Part shown: piece after piece, positions 12,201-21,879 of the stretch
Layout of the letters: every line of letters starts with the position of its first letter
How positions within the stretch are numbered: position 1 is the stretch's first letter
From: Callorhinus ursinus
Taxonomy: Eukaryota; Chordata; Mammalia; Carnivora; Otariidae
Direction of reading: 5' to 3'
NCBI RefSeq assembly: GCF_003265705.1
Contig: NW_020313005.1
Coordinates: 19,908,412-19,972,411, forward strand
DNA: 64,000 nucleotides
The notes under the pieces: generated by a model
Told to the model about the DNA's origin: nothing
Databases searched by the model: none
What the model saw: the letters and a program-made list of their open reading frames with translations, nothing else
Translations under genes and position numbers: made by a program

Positions 12201-15200
12201 GGAGAGGCTGGGATTCTGGATATAGGGTTGACAGTAGAGCTCATGTGATTCTCCAGTGGGCAGAGTATGGGGTCTTTTGAAAGAAGGGAGGTGAGTGTGT
12301 CCCACAGCTTTGGGCTTGAGTGATTAGGTAGATTGTGATACCATTTACTGAGCTAGAAAACACCGAGGTGCAGATACTGGAATTCAGACCTATGACCAGT
12401 GTGTTTATGAAGTCAGCACCTGTATCAGGGGTATGAAAGTGTGAGTGATGGTGAGGCTGAAAATGGATCACTCACTGGTTACAGGTAATGAGTACACTTG
12501 ACTGGCCACCAGTGAATTGGTGGCTGTTTGGGAATGGGTTCAAAAGAGAATCTAAGGCGAGGAAGTAGAGACCGGGATTGTAGGCAATTTTTCAGCAATT
12601 CTGCTTTTGAAGAGAGCAGAGAACCGGGGCTGGGTGGGGGATGTGGAGTAAATGAGGGTCTGCTGCTTTTGTAGGTTGAAAGATATTAAAGCATATTTGC
12701 ATTCTGATAGCAGTTACCCAGTAGAGAGGGGGAATGCGATGGAGAGAAGGTCCCTGAGGCTAGAAGAGTTGCATGTGTGACACATGGGACGTTGACCTTA
12801 GGTAGGAGTTGGTGTATGAATCCAGGAAGTCTGGCTCCAGAGCCCATGCTCTGGACCCCCGGTGCCATTTTTCTGCTCTCATTATTGACGGTCATCATAA
12901 TTGTCAATAAAAGACATTTTTTGAAACAATTGGGGAAATGCAAATATATATTATTTAGGTACTATTTACATATTACTATTAGGTAATAGTAGTTGGGGTT
13001 TTGTATGTGTGTGGGTGTGGCCTAACGTGATCTGTCTTGGAAAATGTTCTGTGTGCACTTAAAAAGAATGTGTATTCTGCTGTTTTGGGATGGAATGTTC
13101 CATATATATCTGTTAAGCCCATCTGGTTTAATGTGTAGGTGATTATTTTTTTACTTTGAAAAGTCTTTTTCTAGGTTAGAAGTGTATCCAGAAGTATCGA
13201 TCAGCAAAATGACATAAAGTGGTTTACTTTAATATATTCCAACTCCTCTGTCCACCCCCCCCCCAAAAAAGTGGGGAAGGACAGATAAAACAAGATTGGC
13301 AGAGTGATCACTTTGAAGCTGGGTACATGGATTTGTTATACACTGTTTTCTACTTTTGTAAATTTTCACCAGTTTTTGAAACAAAAAGTTAGAAAAATGT
13401 CAGCAGCTTAGCACTGCGGCTCCCCTGGTCAGTGCTGTTTCTTCCCCATCCAGGTGGCCATCACAGGGCAGCTTGGTGTGAAGCCCCAGACGGGCAACAG
13501 CATTCCGCTCACAGCCACTAACTTCTGCATCCAGGGTAAGGATGTCTTGCGTCTGCCGCCCTCTTCCATCACCACGGATGCCAAAGGCCAGACAGTTTTG
13601 CGAATCACTCCGGACATGATGGCCACATTGGCCAAGTCCCAGGTCACTACAGTCAAATTGACCCAGGACCTCTTTGGGACAGGAAGCGGCACTGCGGGCA
13701 AAGGCATTTCTGCTACCTTACATGTCACTTCCAATCCGGTTCATGCCACGGAGAGCCCTGCCAAGGCCAGTTCGGCCAGTGCCCCTTCATCCACTCCGAC
13801 AGGTACTACCGTGGTTAAAGTGACTCCTGACCTCAAGCCAACAGAAGCTTCAAGTTCAGCTTTCCGCTTGATGCCGGCACTCGGTGTGAGTGTGGCAGAC
13901 CAGAAGGCGAAAAACACAGTGGCTTCTTCTGAAGCGAAACCGGCTGCCACGATCCGCATTGTGCAGGGCCTGGGAGTGATGCCCCCCAAAGCAGGCCAGA
14001 CCATCACAGTTGCGGCCCATGCCAAGCAAGGGTCCTCAGTGGCCGGTGGGTCTGGAACTGTCCATACTTCAGCGGTGTCCTTGCCCAGTATGAATGCTGC
14101 TGTGTCCAAGACCGTGGCTGTGGCTTCTGGGGCCGCAAGCACCCCCATCAGCATCGGGACAGGAGCCTCTGCCGTGCGGCAGGTCCCTGTCAGCACCACG
14201 GTGGTTTCCACGTCCCAGGCTGTGAGTAAGCCAGGGGGAGGGAAGAATAGCGCTTCTGCTTAGGGAGCTTCTCTTTTTAGGAACAGAAAGTACACCCGGT
14301 CTGTATCGCTTCATTTGACCCAAACAGGCTTATTTCCTAATAGGCTTTTTTTGTTTAATTTCTAAACAAATTTATGAAGTAGTATATGTGTACATTCTTA
14401 TAAATGATTAAAACAGTACAGAAGTACGTAAAGGGTAAAATTTTTTTCACCACCCTCTACTTCTCCCTTCATGAGGGCTAATTACTACTGGTATTTTGGC
14501 ATTTATCCTTCTGGTCCTTTTCCTGAGCATCTTCATACAGTATATACACATAGTTTAAAAAGAAATCCCTGTAAGAGACCTTAAATTCACATACTGTTCT
14601 GTGATTTGCCTAATTTATTTAAAACTATGTTTTGGGGATTGTAGTAGATCCTGTGTGGATATCGACAGCCTTCTTTTTACTGATACATGATGATCCGTAG
14701 AAGGGATGTGCTTGAACCTTTCTTCTATTAAAGACCAGTGCTGTGGTGCATGAACACGTGTAAGTGTTTCCGGAGTGGAGGATGCTAGAATAGCGCAGGG
14801 ATACGTATGGAAAGCTTTGTTAACTCCAGTCTTGTAACCACAAAGGTCACACACCTTACACTCCCCTCAGCAGCCCTCGTCTCTCCGCCATACCCTAACC
14901 AGTGCTGGGTATCCTGGGATTTGTTTGTTTTAACTTTATCTTAGTGGTGAAGAGAGTTCTTTTTCTGTCTCATTTCCCTGATCTTTAGAGGAGTTGGGCA
15001 TCCATTTTGCCATGTGCTGTCCAGTGGTGGATAAATCTCCCAGTTTTCTTCTGGGGTATTTGGCTTTTTCACATTGTTTGTGGTGGCTTCTTTATATCTT
15101 CTGGATGTTAATTCTTGGTATGTGTAGAAAATACTTCCTTCCAGTCTGTCATTTTTTAACCTTGCATATGGAACCTTTGCTCTACAGGTATTTTATCAGA

Positions 15201-18200
15201 TTAGATCTATCAACATTTTCTTTTATGGTTCCTGGGTTTTGTGTCTTGTGCTTTCCTACTCCAGTATTATAAAGATATTAGCCTTCATTTTCATAAAATA
15301 TTTTCAGGGTTTTAGAAAAAGTATAGTCGATAATCCATTTGAAATATGTTTTGTGAATGGCACGTCAGAGAGATGTCATTTTATATTTACTTTATTCCAA
15401 CATCATCAGCTAGTTTATTCCTTACCCACTAACTTGAAATACTACACTTACCATAAAGCAAATTCCTGTATCAACATAGGTGTGTTTCTGGGTGCACGTG
15501 TGTTATTTTTTAGCCTGTGGATAAGGAGCACTGTTCTGTAGAGTGGGGTGCATATGCACAGTATAAAACGCAGTTTTACTTTCCCTAAGTAAGGTGCATA
15601 GTAAAACCTCAATAATTTGGATAAAAGCCACAGTGGTGGAGGAAGGAGGATATTAGTAAAACCAACCAGCCAACAAACCCTGAAATACAGTGTGGCTTAA
15701 AAGGAAATATTTATTTGGGTTCTCATATCACAAAAAAATTAAGGAAGCAAGGAAACATTACGTACTTGATCCATTTTTCTTTCTCTTGAATCCTTCTCCT
15801 AACACAGAAAGGTAGTAAGCCCGTGGCATCTACTCCGTCACAGTCGACACAAATACAACTTGGGACCCTGTGAGGGGCATGGAGCATGGAGCAGGGATTC
15901 TTTTCCCAGTCTACTCAGCTAGTTAGGCTAGTTCACAAAGAGGCAATTCCAGCTGGTGTTCTGGTGGTCTGAAATGTTGGAAGCAACTGAGGCATTCTTA
16001 AGAAAATAAAACCATAAGTAAATCCACCTGGAGGCACCATCTCAAGTTATTCTGTTGCCTGTTGACATCTATGAGTGCTTTCTGATGGGCTACAGCTTGT
16101 GAGTCAACTGGAGGTTGGTATGGGGACCTGTGACACACACAGTTTTGTACCTGAGTGCCTGGCTTCTTGAGAAATAGCTTGCCCTTTGGAAGTGTCGATG
16201 CCTTTTCTGAGTATCCTAGCAACCACCCCTCTTGAATCATTTTTTTTTTTTAAGATTTTATTTATTTATTTGACAGAGATAGAGCTACAAGTAGGCAGAG
16301 AGGCAGGCAGAGGGAGAGGGAGAAGTAGGCTCCCGGCTGAGCAGGGCGCCCGATGCGGGACTCTATCCCAGGACCTGAGCTGAAGGTAGCTGCTTAACCA
16401 ACTGAGCCACCTAGGCGCCCTTGAATCATTTTTTAAAAATCAGATTTACACAAGATTTTACTGTGTATAAATTTTATTACCAACCAAGGGTTAAAAAGCA
16501 GGCATCCTGAACACAGGTGATGCAGTGAGCTAATCTTTGCCATCCCGAAATCCCAAAGACTCTAGGCCTGTTGAGCTTCTATTTTGTTCCTTTTGGGCCT
16601 TAGTGGCTTTGGGGTTGGACTTTTCACTTGGTTGAGTTTATTATTAATGTCCCTTAACTAACCTCTTATCTCTGGGAGAGACGGAAAGCACTTGGAAAAT
16701 GTGACCTGTTCCTAATCTAGCGTGCTGGGCTGTATGCACCCTGCCAGTGAGCCTGCGTTCCAGGGAAGCAGGATTGTGCACTTTATTAACTCCTGAGTGC
16801 CTCTGTCCTTCATCACACTTCCTTCAGATAGGTGTTGTGTGCCAAGTATCGGGAGGTACACAGATCACTGAGACCCTACTCTCTATGGAGCTCAGACTCT
16901 TATCACGCTTAAGTGAACACAGTGCTTTCCTTCGCAGTTTAGTACGCATGTTTATCCTGATGGTAGCAGTTATATATGGTTGTTGCTGCTTCCGGGAGTG
17001 AGGAGGAGGATGGTTAACAGAGCAGATGAGACCTCAGTAGAGTATGTGAGCACTTATTACAGCCTGTCAGCGGTTTTAGGAGGGCAGCCTGGGCCCACCC
17101 CTCAGAAATACTGGGCTCCTGCAGAGTATAGGAAGTGAGAGCATCTGAGTGCTTGCGCCTCGGCCCTGTAGGTGACGCTTGGTTCTCCTTCCCTCCTATC
17201 CCGTAAGCCTGATTTCTTTTTCTCTTTAGGGGAAGCTGCCTACGCGGATCACGGTTCCACTCTCTGTTATTAGCCAGCCTATGAAGGGCAAAAGTGTGGT
17301 CACGGCCCCCATCATCAAAGGCAACCTTGGTGCCAAGTAAGTGCCGGAGTGATGGGCGGGCAGGGCTTCCACGTGGCTCCTTGCCACACACTGGAAGGGC
17401 AGCTAGTTTTTCTGGGGCTCTTCTTGGATATTTCTCCTTTGTTGTGTTCATCCACAGTTTTGAGCACCTAGTATTGTTTCTGGGTGCTGGGGACACAGAG
17501 CAGTGATGAAAACAGACACAAATCCGTGCTGTCTTCAAGCTTACATTGTAGGGGGAGGAGAGAAATAATAGAGTGAAATACCATGTGGGGTGGTGATATG
17601 TACTATGGAGAAAAAAGGAAGGAAGGGGACAGGAAGTGCTGGGAGGGGGTGGGCTGGTGCCGTGGCTCAGATGGCAGTGTCCAGTGCGGGTATTAGGGGA
17701 GGCCTCATCACTTTGACGTTGAGCCCTGTGCTGTGGTAGTTCAGAGGAGGAGGGCTTACTTGGGAGCCCGGGCTTTGTGTGGTGGTCCTGCCCTAAACGG
17801 GGATAAGGGGCATGATGACATCAGTCAGATGGTCTCAAGGCAGCTGTTTTGGGGAAGAGTTTCTTTTCTGGAATGCCCACTTCCATGGAGTCCTGTCCAT
17901 TATTCCTGCTGATCGGGGTATGGTGTCAGAGCCGTTGTGTCCAGAGCACTGAGGGCCTTGGGGCTTTATGGGAAGCCTAGAAGCTAGGAGAAAGGTGGTC
18001 TCACCAGCTGGTTTCCATTTCAGTCCAGAATGCAGGAACTTTCGCTGGGCTGCAGAGCTCCCTGTTTTCCTTAAGCACACGGCCCGCCTGTTACGGCGCC
18101 TCACTCCTGCTTTCCCTCCACAGCCTCGGTGGCTTGGGCCGCAATATCATTCTCACCACCATGCCAGCGGGTACTAAGCTCATTGCTGGCAACAAGCCTG

Positions 18201-18500
18201 TGAGTTTCCTCACTGCCCAGCAGTTGCAGCAGCTTCAGCAACAAGGTCAGGCCACACAGGTAAGGGCCAAGGCGAACAGCTGGCCGTATCGGGCTTGTCT
18301 CCCCTTTGCTGTTCGTTCGAGACTGCAGAGTTCGTTTGCCACCTCCTGACCAGACCCTCTCTCTTTGCACACAGGTGCGCATCCAGACCGTGCCTGCATC
18401 CCATCTTCAGCAGGGGACAGCTTCGGGTTCCTCCAAAGCAGTCTCCACTGTCGTCGTGACCACAGCTCCATCTCCTAAACAGGCACCTGAGCAGCAGTGA
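115..18500 (+). CDS. NFRKB: NFRKB, INO80 chromatin-remodelling subunit (3' part of gene, 17 coding exons)
   Basis: Seventeen exons with GT-AG borders join in phase and read as the C-terminal ~938 residues of NFRKB (nuclear factor related to kappaB-binding protein; family length about 1,299, so the window starts near residue 362). NFRKB is a metazoan-specific subunit of the nuclear INO80 ATP-dependent nucleosome remodeller and binds the deubiquitinase UCHL5. The first four exons encode the winged-helix-like domain (LxxLLLEIL and [12 protein letters not shown] segments). Exons 7-10 carry the conserved [20 protein letters not shown] and [10 protein letters not shown] blocks. The rest is a long low-complexity Ser/Thr/Pro/Val/Ala region ending in a short Gln-rich stretch and the tail [10 protein letters not shown], stop. 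No frameshift or premature stop was found, so the gene looks functional. Promoter and N-terminal exons lie outside the window. The assignment rests on protein recognition by eye and is very secure. Confidence 0.96.
438..564 (+). CDS. NFRKB: NFRKB coding exon 2 in window
   Basis: Acceptor CCCTTAG before 438, donor GTAAGG at 565. It encodes [15 protein letters not shown] through LQYLAGESR, the core of the winged-helix-like domain, and ends one base into an Ala codon. Confidence 0.95.
812..877 (+). CDS. NFRKB: NFRKB coding exon 3 in window
   Basis: Acceptor TTGCAG before 812 and donor GTGAGT at 878. This 66-bp exon reads (A)[20 protein letters not shown] and ends in a split Gly codon, which keeps phase with the next exon. 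Confidence 0.94.
1020..1218 (-). mobile_element. Can-SINE in NFRKB intron
   Basis: Antisense tRNA-Lys-derived carnivore SINE, from the poly-T/AAATATTTTATTTATTTG end to GAGCCACCCAGGCGCCC. It is flanked by a perfect 19-bp target-site duplication, 1001-1019 and 1219-1237 (TTACTTTGCTCAGTTAAAA), so it is a relatively young insertion. Confidence 0.95.
1735..2590 (+). repeat. Ancient interspersed repeat, NFRKB intron
   Basis: The phrases GTGTCAGGCATTGTGTTAGGTGCTGG and 'gaggaaggaacatttcagcagagatg' belong to an old mammalian repeat type. Further copies in this window are at 11515-12480 and 17450-17860. The family name is not certain. Confidence 0.45.
3440..3550 (+). repeat. MIR/L2-type tail
   Basis: 'CTATAAACTCCATGAGAACA' through 'TTGGCACATGGTGGCTGCTC' followed by AGCAAATA is the typical 3' end of an ancient MIR/L2 element. 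Confidence 0.55.
3794..3873 (+). CDS. NFRKB: NFRKB coding exon 4 in window
   Basis: Acceptor CTGATAG before 3794 and donor GTACAG at 3874. It encodes [20 protein letters not shown] and then DQAFCK, the last part of the winged-helix-like domain. The preceding intron (878-3793) holds a SINE and an old repeat. Confidence 0.95.
3982..4028 (+). CDS. NFRKB: NFRKB coding exon 5 in window
   Basis: A 47-bp microexon reading [15 protein letters not shown]. Acceptor TCTCCAG and donor GTGAGT (4029). It ends two bases into a Val codon. The acidic Ser/Asp linker follows the folded domain. Confidence 0.93.
4340..4490. repeat. MIR-like fragment
   Basis: 'GAAGAAATTGAGGCATGAGG' and 'TTAAGTGACTTGCTGAAGGT' are reverse-orientation MIR core phrases, diverged. 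Confidence 0.5.
4525..6432 (-). mobile_element. Antisense L1 3' fragment, split by a SINE
   Basis: Reads as the reverse complement of the L1 ORF2 C-terminus and 3' region. The minus-strand frame at 5312-5674 has the L1 signature '[11 protein letters not shown]'. A Can-SINE at 6059-6244 interrupts it. The L1 stops just before the candidate cassette exon acceptor at 6435. Confidence 0.85.
6059..6244 (-). mobile_element. Can-SINE nested in L1
   Basis: Poly-T, AAGATTGACTTAGAG to 'CCGCCCAGGTGCCCC'. More diverged than its neighbours. L1 sequence resumes on the right. Confidence 0.85.
6436..6636 (+). other. Candidate unlisted in-frame cassette exon in NFRKB
   Basis: This segment has a pyrimidine-rich acceptor (GGTTCTTTAG before 6436) and a perfect donor (CAG|GTAAGA at 6637). 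It is 201 bp, a multiple of three. It begins with one base and ends with two, exactly fitting the split codons of the flanking NFRKB exons (4028 and 6854), and it has no stop in that frame. Inclusion would add 67 residues after VPR. The canonical protein, as I know it, joins the flanking exons directly. The acceptor sits at the edge of an antisense L1 fragment, so the exon may be L1-assisted, or the fit may be coincidence. Confidence 0.35.
6854..6914 (+). CDS. NFRKB: NFRKB coding exon 6 in window
   Basis: Acceptor GTTCCAG before 6854, donor GTAAGG at 6915. It completes the Val codon and reads [20 protein letters not shown], a basic conserved stretch after the acidic linker. Confidence 0.95.
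7335..7509 (+). CDS. NFRKB: NFRKB coding exon 7 in window
   Basis: Acceptor TTGGTAG before 7335, donor GTATGT at 7510. It encodes [20 protein letters not shown], then [13 protein letters not shown], then [13 protein letters not shown]. This is one of the most conserved blocks of the protein. Confidence 0.96.
8410..8516 (+). CDS. NFRKB: NFRKB coding exon 8 in window
   Basis: Acceptor GCCATCAG before 8410 and donor GTAGGA at 8517. It reads [20 protein letters not shown] and [16 protein letters not shown], probably a second small helical fold with the next exon. Confidence 0.96.
8935..9058 (+). CDS. NFRKB: NFRKB coding exon 9 in window
   Basis: Acceptor GGTTCTTAG before 8935, donor GTGCGT at 9059. 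It encodes [20 protein letters not shown] and [17 protein letters not shown]. It ends one base into a Glu codon. Confidence 0.96.
9231..9310 (+). CDS. NFRKB: NFRKB coding exon 10 in window
   Basis: Acceptor TTTACAG before 9231, donor GTAAGT at 9311. It reads [20 protein letters not shown] and PKPPSKV, an Ala/Lys-rich helix leading into the disordered tail. Confidence 0.95.
9442..9662 (+). CDS. NFRKB: NFRKB coding exon 11 in window
   Basis: Acceptor GCTCGTAG before 9442, donor GTGAGC at 9663. It encodes a Ser/Pro/Thr-rich segment with the imperfect repeat [20 protein letters not shown]. Confidence 0.95.
9779..10049 (+). CDS. NFRKB: NFRKB coding exon 12 in window
   Basis: Acceptor CCTTGTAG before 9779, donor GTAAAC at 10050. 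It begins by completing a Gly codon, then [18 protein letters not shown]. The composition is low-complexity Ser/Ala/Pro/Gln. Confidence 0.94.
10300..10460 (+). repeat. MIR fragment in NFRKB intron
   Basis: 'TAGTTGGGTAATTTTAAAGA' and 'CTGCCTCAGTTTCCTTTACC' followed by ATAAAAGGGGCATAATA match the MIR core layout. Confidence 0.55.
10639..10851 (+). CDS. NFRKB: NFRKB coding exon 13 in window
   Basis: The acceptor is a weak GAACTAG before 10639 and the donor is GTCAGT at 10852. It reads [20 protein letters not shown] and ends [13 protein letters not shown]. The acceptor was placed by reading continuity. Confidence 0.92.
11219..11348 (+). mobile_element. Short older Can-SINE
   Basis: 'GGGGCGCCTGACTGGCTCAG' head, tRNA B-box-like GGTTGTGAGTTCGGGTCCC, then AAAATAAAATCTTAAGG and an A-rich tail. 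It lacks the CT-rich segment, as in older short forms. Confidence 0.85.
11515..12480 (+). repeat. Ancient interspersed repeat, second copy
   Basis: 'GTGCCAGGCACTGTCCAGAG' then 'GAGCTCATCTTCTCATAGAG', 'GGGAGCCATTGAAAGATCAC' and 'GGAAGCAGGGAGACCAGGTG'. Same family as the 1735 copy and better preserved. Confidence 0.5.
12990..13170 (-). mobile_element. Short antisense L1 fragment
   Basis: 'AAGAATGTGTATTCTGCTGT' and 'ATATATCTGTTAAGCCCATC' are reverse-complement L1 ORF2 phrases. They are followed by a C11/A6 run at 13253-13270. Confidence 0.65.
13454..14221 (+). CDS. NFRKB: NFRKB large coding exon 14 in window
   Basis: This 768-bp exon encodes 256 residues from [19 protein letters not shown] to [10 protein letters not shown]. 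Acceptor CATCCAG, donor GTGAGT (14222). Val/Thr/Ser/Ala-rich, with repeated '[11 protein letters not shown]' / '[11 protein letters not shown]' type motifs. I read Cys in TNFCIQGK, where I recall Arg in human. Confidence 0.96.
14340..15590 (-). mobile_element. Antisense old L1/HAL1 fragment in NFRKB intron
   Basis: Antisense LINE order is recognisable: 'CATACTGTTCTGTGATTTGC', the TTTCTTCTGGGG...CTTTATATCTTCTGGATGTTAATTC region, 'CAGTCTGTCATTTTTTAACC', and 'TATGGTTCCTGGGTTTTGTG'. Strongly diverged. Confidence 0.65.
16246..16419 (-). mobile_element. Can-SINE in NFRKB intron
   Basis: Antisense SINE ending GAGCCACCTAGGCGCCC, with target-site duplication around TTGAATCATTTTT on both sides. It has the 'aagtaggcagagaggcaggcag' subtype sequence. 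Confidence 0.92.
17230..17336 (+). CDS. NFRKB: NFRKB coding exon 15 in window
   Basis: Acceptor TCTTTAG before 17230, donor GTAAGT at 17337. It encodes [20 protein letters not shown] and [15 protein letters not shown], ending in a split Asn codon. Confidence 0.95.
17450..17860 (+). repeat. Ancient interspersed repeat, third copy
   Basis: 'GTTTCTGGGTGCTGGGGACA', 'AAAACAGACACAAATCCGTG' and 'GGACAGGAAGTGCTGGGAGG' match the family at 1735 and 11515. Confidence 0.5.
18124..18259 (+). CDS. NFRKB: NFRKB coding exon 16 in window
   Basis: Acceptor CTCCACAG before 18124, donor GTAAGG at 18260. It reads [20 protein letters not shown] and the Gln-rich run [17 protein letters not shown]. Confidence 0.95.
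18375..18500 (+). CDS. NFRKB: NFRKB terminal coding exon 17 with stop
   Basis: Acceptor GCACACAG before 18375. It reads [20 protein letters not shown] through [13 protein letters not shown] and stops at TGA 18498-18500. This is the natural C-terminus of the protein. Confidence 0.96.
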   Translation: MRIQTVPASHLQQGTASGSSKAVSTVVVTTAPSPKQAPEQQ

Positions 18501-19010
18501 TTCGGGGCGAGAGAAGTGGCGTCCGTGCACGCGCGCACCTGGTCTGCCCTCCTGGCCGAGAAGAAGGGACCAGAGAGGGGGCATCGTTCTTCTCAGCTTG
18601 TCTGGTTAGGGAAGGCCGGCAGTGGGATGGTGGCATCAGTGGCCTGGAATCTCCTTCCACACTCCACGGCGGAGCACACCGAGAAAAGTCCCCTCCAGGC
18701 TTCCAGGGGCTGTTCTGTTCAGACCCGGGAGAAGCTCCTCTCTCAGGGTTGGGTGAGGTCATCGCTGGGCCCCACGAGCCCCAGTTCTCTTCTGGAGAGC
18801 CAGACACCGGGGGAGGGCTCACAGCCGCAGAGCGTGCACACCGGCAGGAAGCCTCGTTCTCTGTGGGGGTTGGGTTTTTTAGCTTCTGCTCTTCTCTGTG
18901 ACTAGTGGTCTAGATAGGAGTTTTTGTGTCCAGAAATTTTTATGTAACTTATTTTTTTAAGGAACCTGTTGTACATCTTTATCCAATAGAAACCTGGGCT
19001 TTAGCCCTCT
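18501..19010 (+). other. NFRKB: NFRKB 3' untranslated region with variant poly(A) signal
   Basis: The sequence after the stop is open 3'UTR. The only poly(A)-signal-like hexamer close by is AATAGA at 18985-18990, in ATCCAATAGAAACC, followed by a C-rich tract. The end is inferred from that hexamer and could be later. No SINE interrupts the UTR. Confidence 0.5.
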
Positions 19011-19387
19011 CCCCCCCCACCCCGCCCCCCAAACTGATTACTTATTCTTCTGACCAGAATGAGAGAGTAGCAGGATTCTTAGTAAGTTGGTGGCTGACTT
19101 GATCACTGCATAGTAATGGGGAGGCTGTAAGGTGGGCAGGGAACCCTAGGGAACGAGAGAGTACGGGTTCCCCGAAATGGGATGAGTTTGGCACCGCCTC
19201 ATAAAGATGAGGTATTGGCATCTTGATTGTGGTCCATATCTTCACCTGCTGACTTTGTCGTCCTTGTCAAGCCTGTTTACACCAAAGTCCAGAGCCAGTG
19301 GACAGAGTAGGCAAGCACCAGCAGAGATGCTGCTTTTGCAGTTCAGAACTTACTGCGGTTCAGAGATTATATGTTCTGCTTTGCTCC

Positions 19388-19613
19388 AGAGCAAGAGTCT
19401 GCAAACCACAGCCCTGGGGCTGGCTACCAGTTTTTGTAAATAAAGTCTTCTTGGAACACAGCCCCTGGCCATTTGTCTATGTATTATCTATGGCTGCTTT
19501 CAATTTGAAGGCAGACCTGAGTCATTGCCATAGAGTCCATATGGCCCTTAGGCCTAAAATATTTACGTCCTTAGGCCCTTTAGGTAAAACTTTGCTGACT
19601 TCTGCTCCAGAGT
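19388..19613 (-). mobile_element. hAT-type DNA transposon fossil
   Basis: The plus strand reads TTTTTGTAAATAAAGTCTTC, GGAACACAGCCCCTGGCCAT, 'GTCTATGTATTATCTATGGC' and 'CTAAAATATTTACGTCC', ending AAAACTTTGCTGACTTCTG. This is a well-known non-autonomous hAT-Charlie pattern. Its AATAAA should not be taken as the NFRKB poly(A) signal. Confidence 0.6.
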
Positions 19614-21500
19614 AGAGAGGGCAAGAAGAGAGTGGGTGTGCGCACCAGGCGGCTCGGTCACAGGAGAGGTCAGTCGGGATTTACCTGTCCTTTCATCCTG
19701 GCTGTGTCCCCCTTCTGAGCCTCTACCAAGCTCTAGGCAGAGCTCTGAACGATACTGGAAAATGTCATAAGTGAGTAAAGCCCTGGTTGTTAACAACATA
19801 GGCCTCTTTTGTACGGGAGCAGGGGTTGGATGGTGGAGCTTTCCTGCAGGGTCAGAGCTTCCCTGTTTCTCTTGAGAGTGTCCAGATTATTAAAAATGTG
19901 TCTTTAATCTGTGGAAATTCAGAGATGATCTTTTATTTTTTTTTCTGGCGAGGAAGTGGAGTTGGGCAGAAAATTTCTGTCGCCTAGTGTAGAGGGGGTT
20001 GCCAGGTGGCTGCTGAGTGATGAGACAGGCTGCAGAGGAGCAGGGAAGGTCAGAGTGGCTGGTGGCTTTCTAGACATCGCATTTGATTCTTGAAGCAGTT
20101 CTGTAAAATAGACCGCATTATCCCTCTTCTGACTTCTCATCCCTGTGACAGATTGCAGGTCTGAGTTGGGGTTAAAGAGAAGCAAGATGTAAATCCAGTC
20201 TTCTGATCCTTTCTGCTGCCTTCCTAGGGGAGGGTGGCTGTGATGTGTCATGCCAAGAGGTGGGGACAGTTGGAATTGGGGGGGGTAAGCCCAGGTTACA
20301 GAGCGCCGAGGTGAACTGGCTGAGGGGTGACTGAGCTTTTGCTGGTGGTAGGGGGCTGGCACAGAAGTCAGACGGGGAAGGGGGAGAGGTAGGAACTGCC
20401 ATGAAGGAGAAGAATGGCCTTTTAGCTGAGTAGAGGAGAGGGCATCTGTCCTTTCCAGTACTTTGATATTTGCACGTCATTGCTTCCTAGAGTCACATTT
20501 CACATGAAGAGTCCGAGTGACAGTTTCTAAATGAGAAAACGATAGACATTTGAGGGATCCCGTCTCAGGTATTTATTGCTGGTTAAAACAAACCCTTCTC
20601 GAAGTTACTTAACAAGTGATTGCATGAAAGTAGTTCCGACATTCAGCCCTGCCCCACTCTTTTATTTACTGAAGTCACCTGGCTGTGTCTGTCTCCTTAG
20701 TGCCTGGAGACATTTACCTGCCCGCTCAGAGAACAGGGATATTTCAGGATGCTAGTGTGGGACTGGCTCCCTGCTGAGTACGATTTGGTACCGCCCAGCC
20801 TGTCGGTGGAGTGCTGAGGAAGGGCAGCCGCTGCTGGAGTTGTTCAAGGGATGTCAGCAACATTTGCTTCAGACATGGTCCTCGGATACAGACCTCAAGG
20901 GTCTTGTAGAGATGTGGGAGCTGTGGCAGATGTTTTGGGGGAACATGCCCAGAAGAACTTGGTGGGAGCCCTTGAGCCTCTGCACCTAAGGTTCAGAGGT
21001 TGGTAAAATTATTCAGACCGTGTGCCTGAGACTGGATTTGGTGACTAGCACTGTGATGGGTTTGTACATTAATACCACATCTAAGAAGGTTTTCCTCCAG
21101 GACTGATCAGTTCCACGAAGGTATCCCAAACTGTGCTACGAAAGGGGCATCACAATAAGTTTCAGTGTTGCCTGTCTGATCTTCACACCTCAACCCCTCA
21201 CTCTGCAGAAAATACATTTCCTTGCCGTGTGCTGCACTACCCCACCCTGTCCACCCGCAGCAATCTTTACGACGAAAGGAACATTGTGAATAGGTTCCTT
21301 ACCCCCCACCTCCAGTCTCTTCGGGGAAAGAACGTATTTTATGTTAATTGCTCATGGTGGGTCCTCCAGTACTTAACTGAATGGACGTTTGGGTTCCTAC
21401 TTAGCAGGCAAACGAAATTGGATCCTGAAAGGGCCCCACAGGTTCTCTTCTCATAATTAAATCCCATTTTCAAGTAGCTAATTCTTAACCCCTGAGGTGT
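19614..21500. other. Gene-poor DNA between convergent genes
   Basis: No exon, RNA gene or young element seen. A MIR-like antisense fragment lies near 20080-20200. The rest is unremarkable single-copy sequence. Confidence 0.5.
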
Positions 21501-21625
21501 GACTTCAGCACTGAAATGCTAGCTAACTGTGGGAGGTCAGTTCTCACGTAAGTACAGCATTTCTGCCGAAGAGCACATGGTGCTGAGTGTCGAAGATCTC
21601 TGCCGTATCTGTGTGAAGTAGCTGC

Positions 21626-21642
21626 GGGGGGGGGGGGGGGGC
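21626..21642 (+). repeat. Run of 17 G
   Basis: Uninterrupted G17 in the NFRKB-TMEM45B convergent interval, followed by a MIR fragment at 21650-21810. Confidence 0.95.
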
Positions 21643-21879
21643 TCTATTGAGAAGTAAGCTGGCTTTGGAGTCCTGAAGGCTGGCTTTGCGACTTCGTAGC
21701 TCTGTGACCTTTGGCTCATCAACTTCTCTGCAGAACTGAATGTGCTTCCATTATTGGTGGTGGTGTGACTCACATGGGACACAGTGCCTGTCAGTGTGTG
21801 TGAGGTGCTGTACACACGAATGGTATGTTGGTCTGGAAGACCTTTCCAGTTTGTCCTAGCCCACTTCTGTCAGTTTGTG

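Noticed and set aside
13429..14323. Minus-strand frames of up to 156 codons
   Set aside because: Shadows of the large NFRKB exon on the opposite strand.
19436..19445. AATAAA after NFRKB as its poly(A) signal
   Set aside because: It lies inside a hAT transposon fossil whose consensus contains the same motif. It cannot be excluded as a secondary site.
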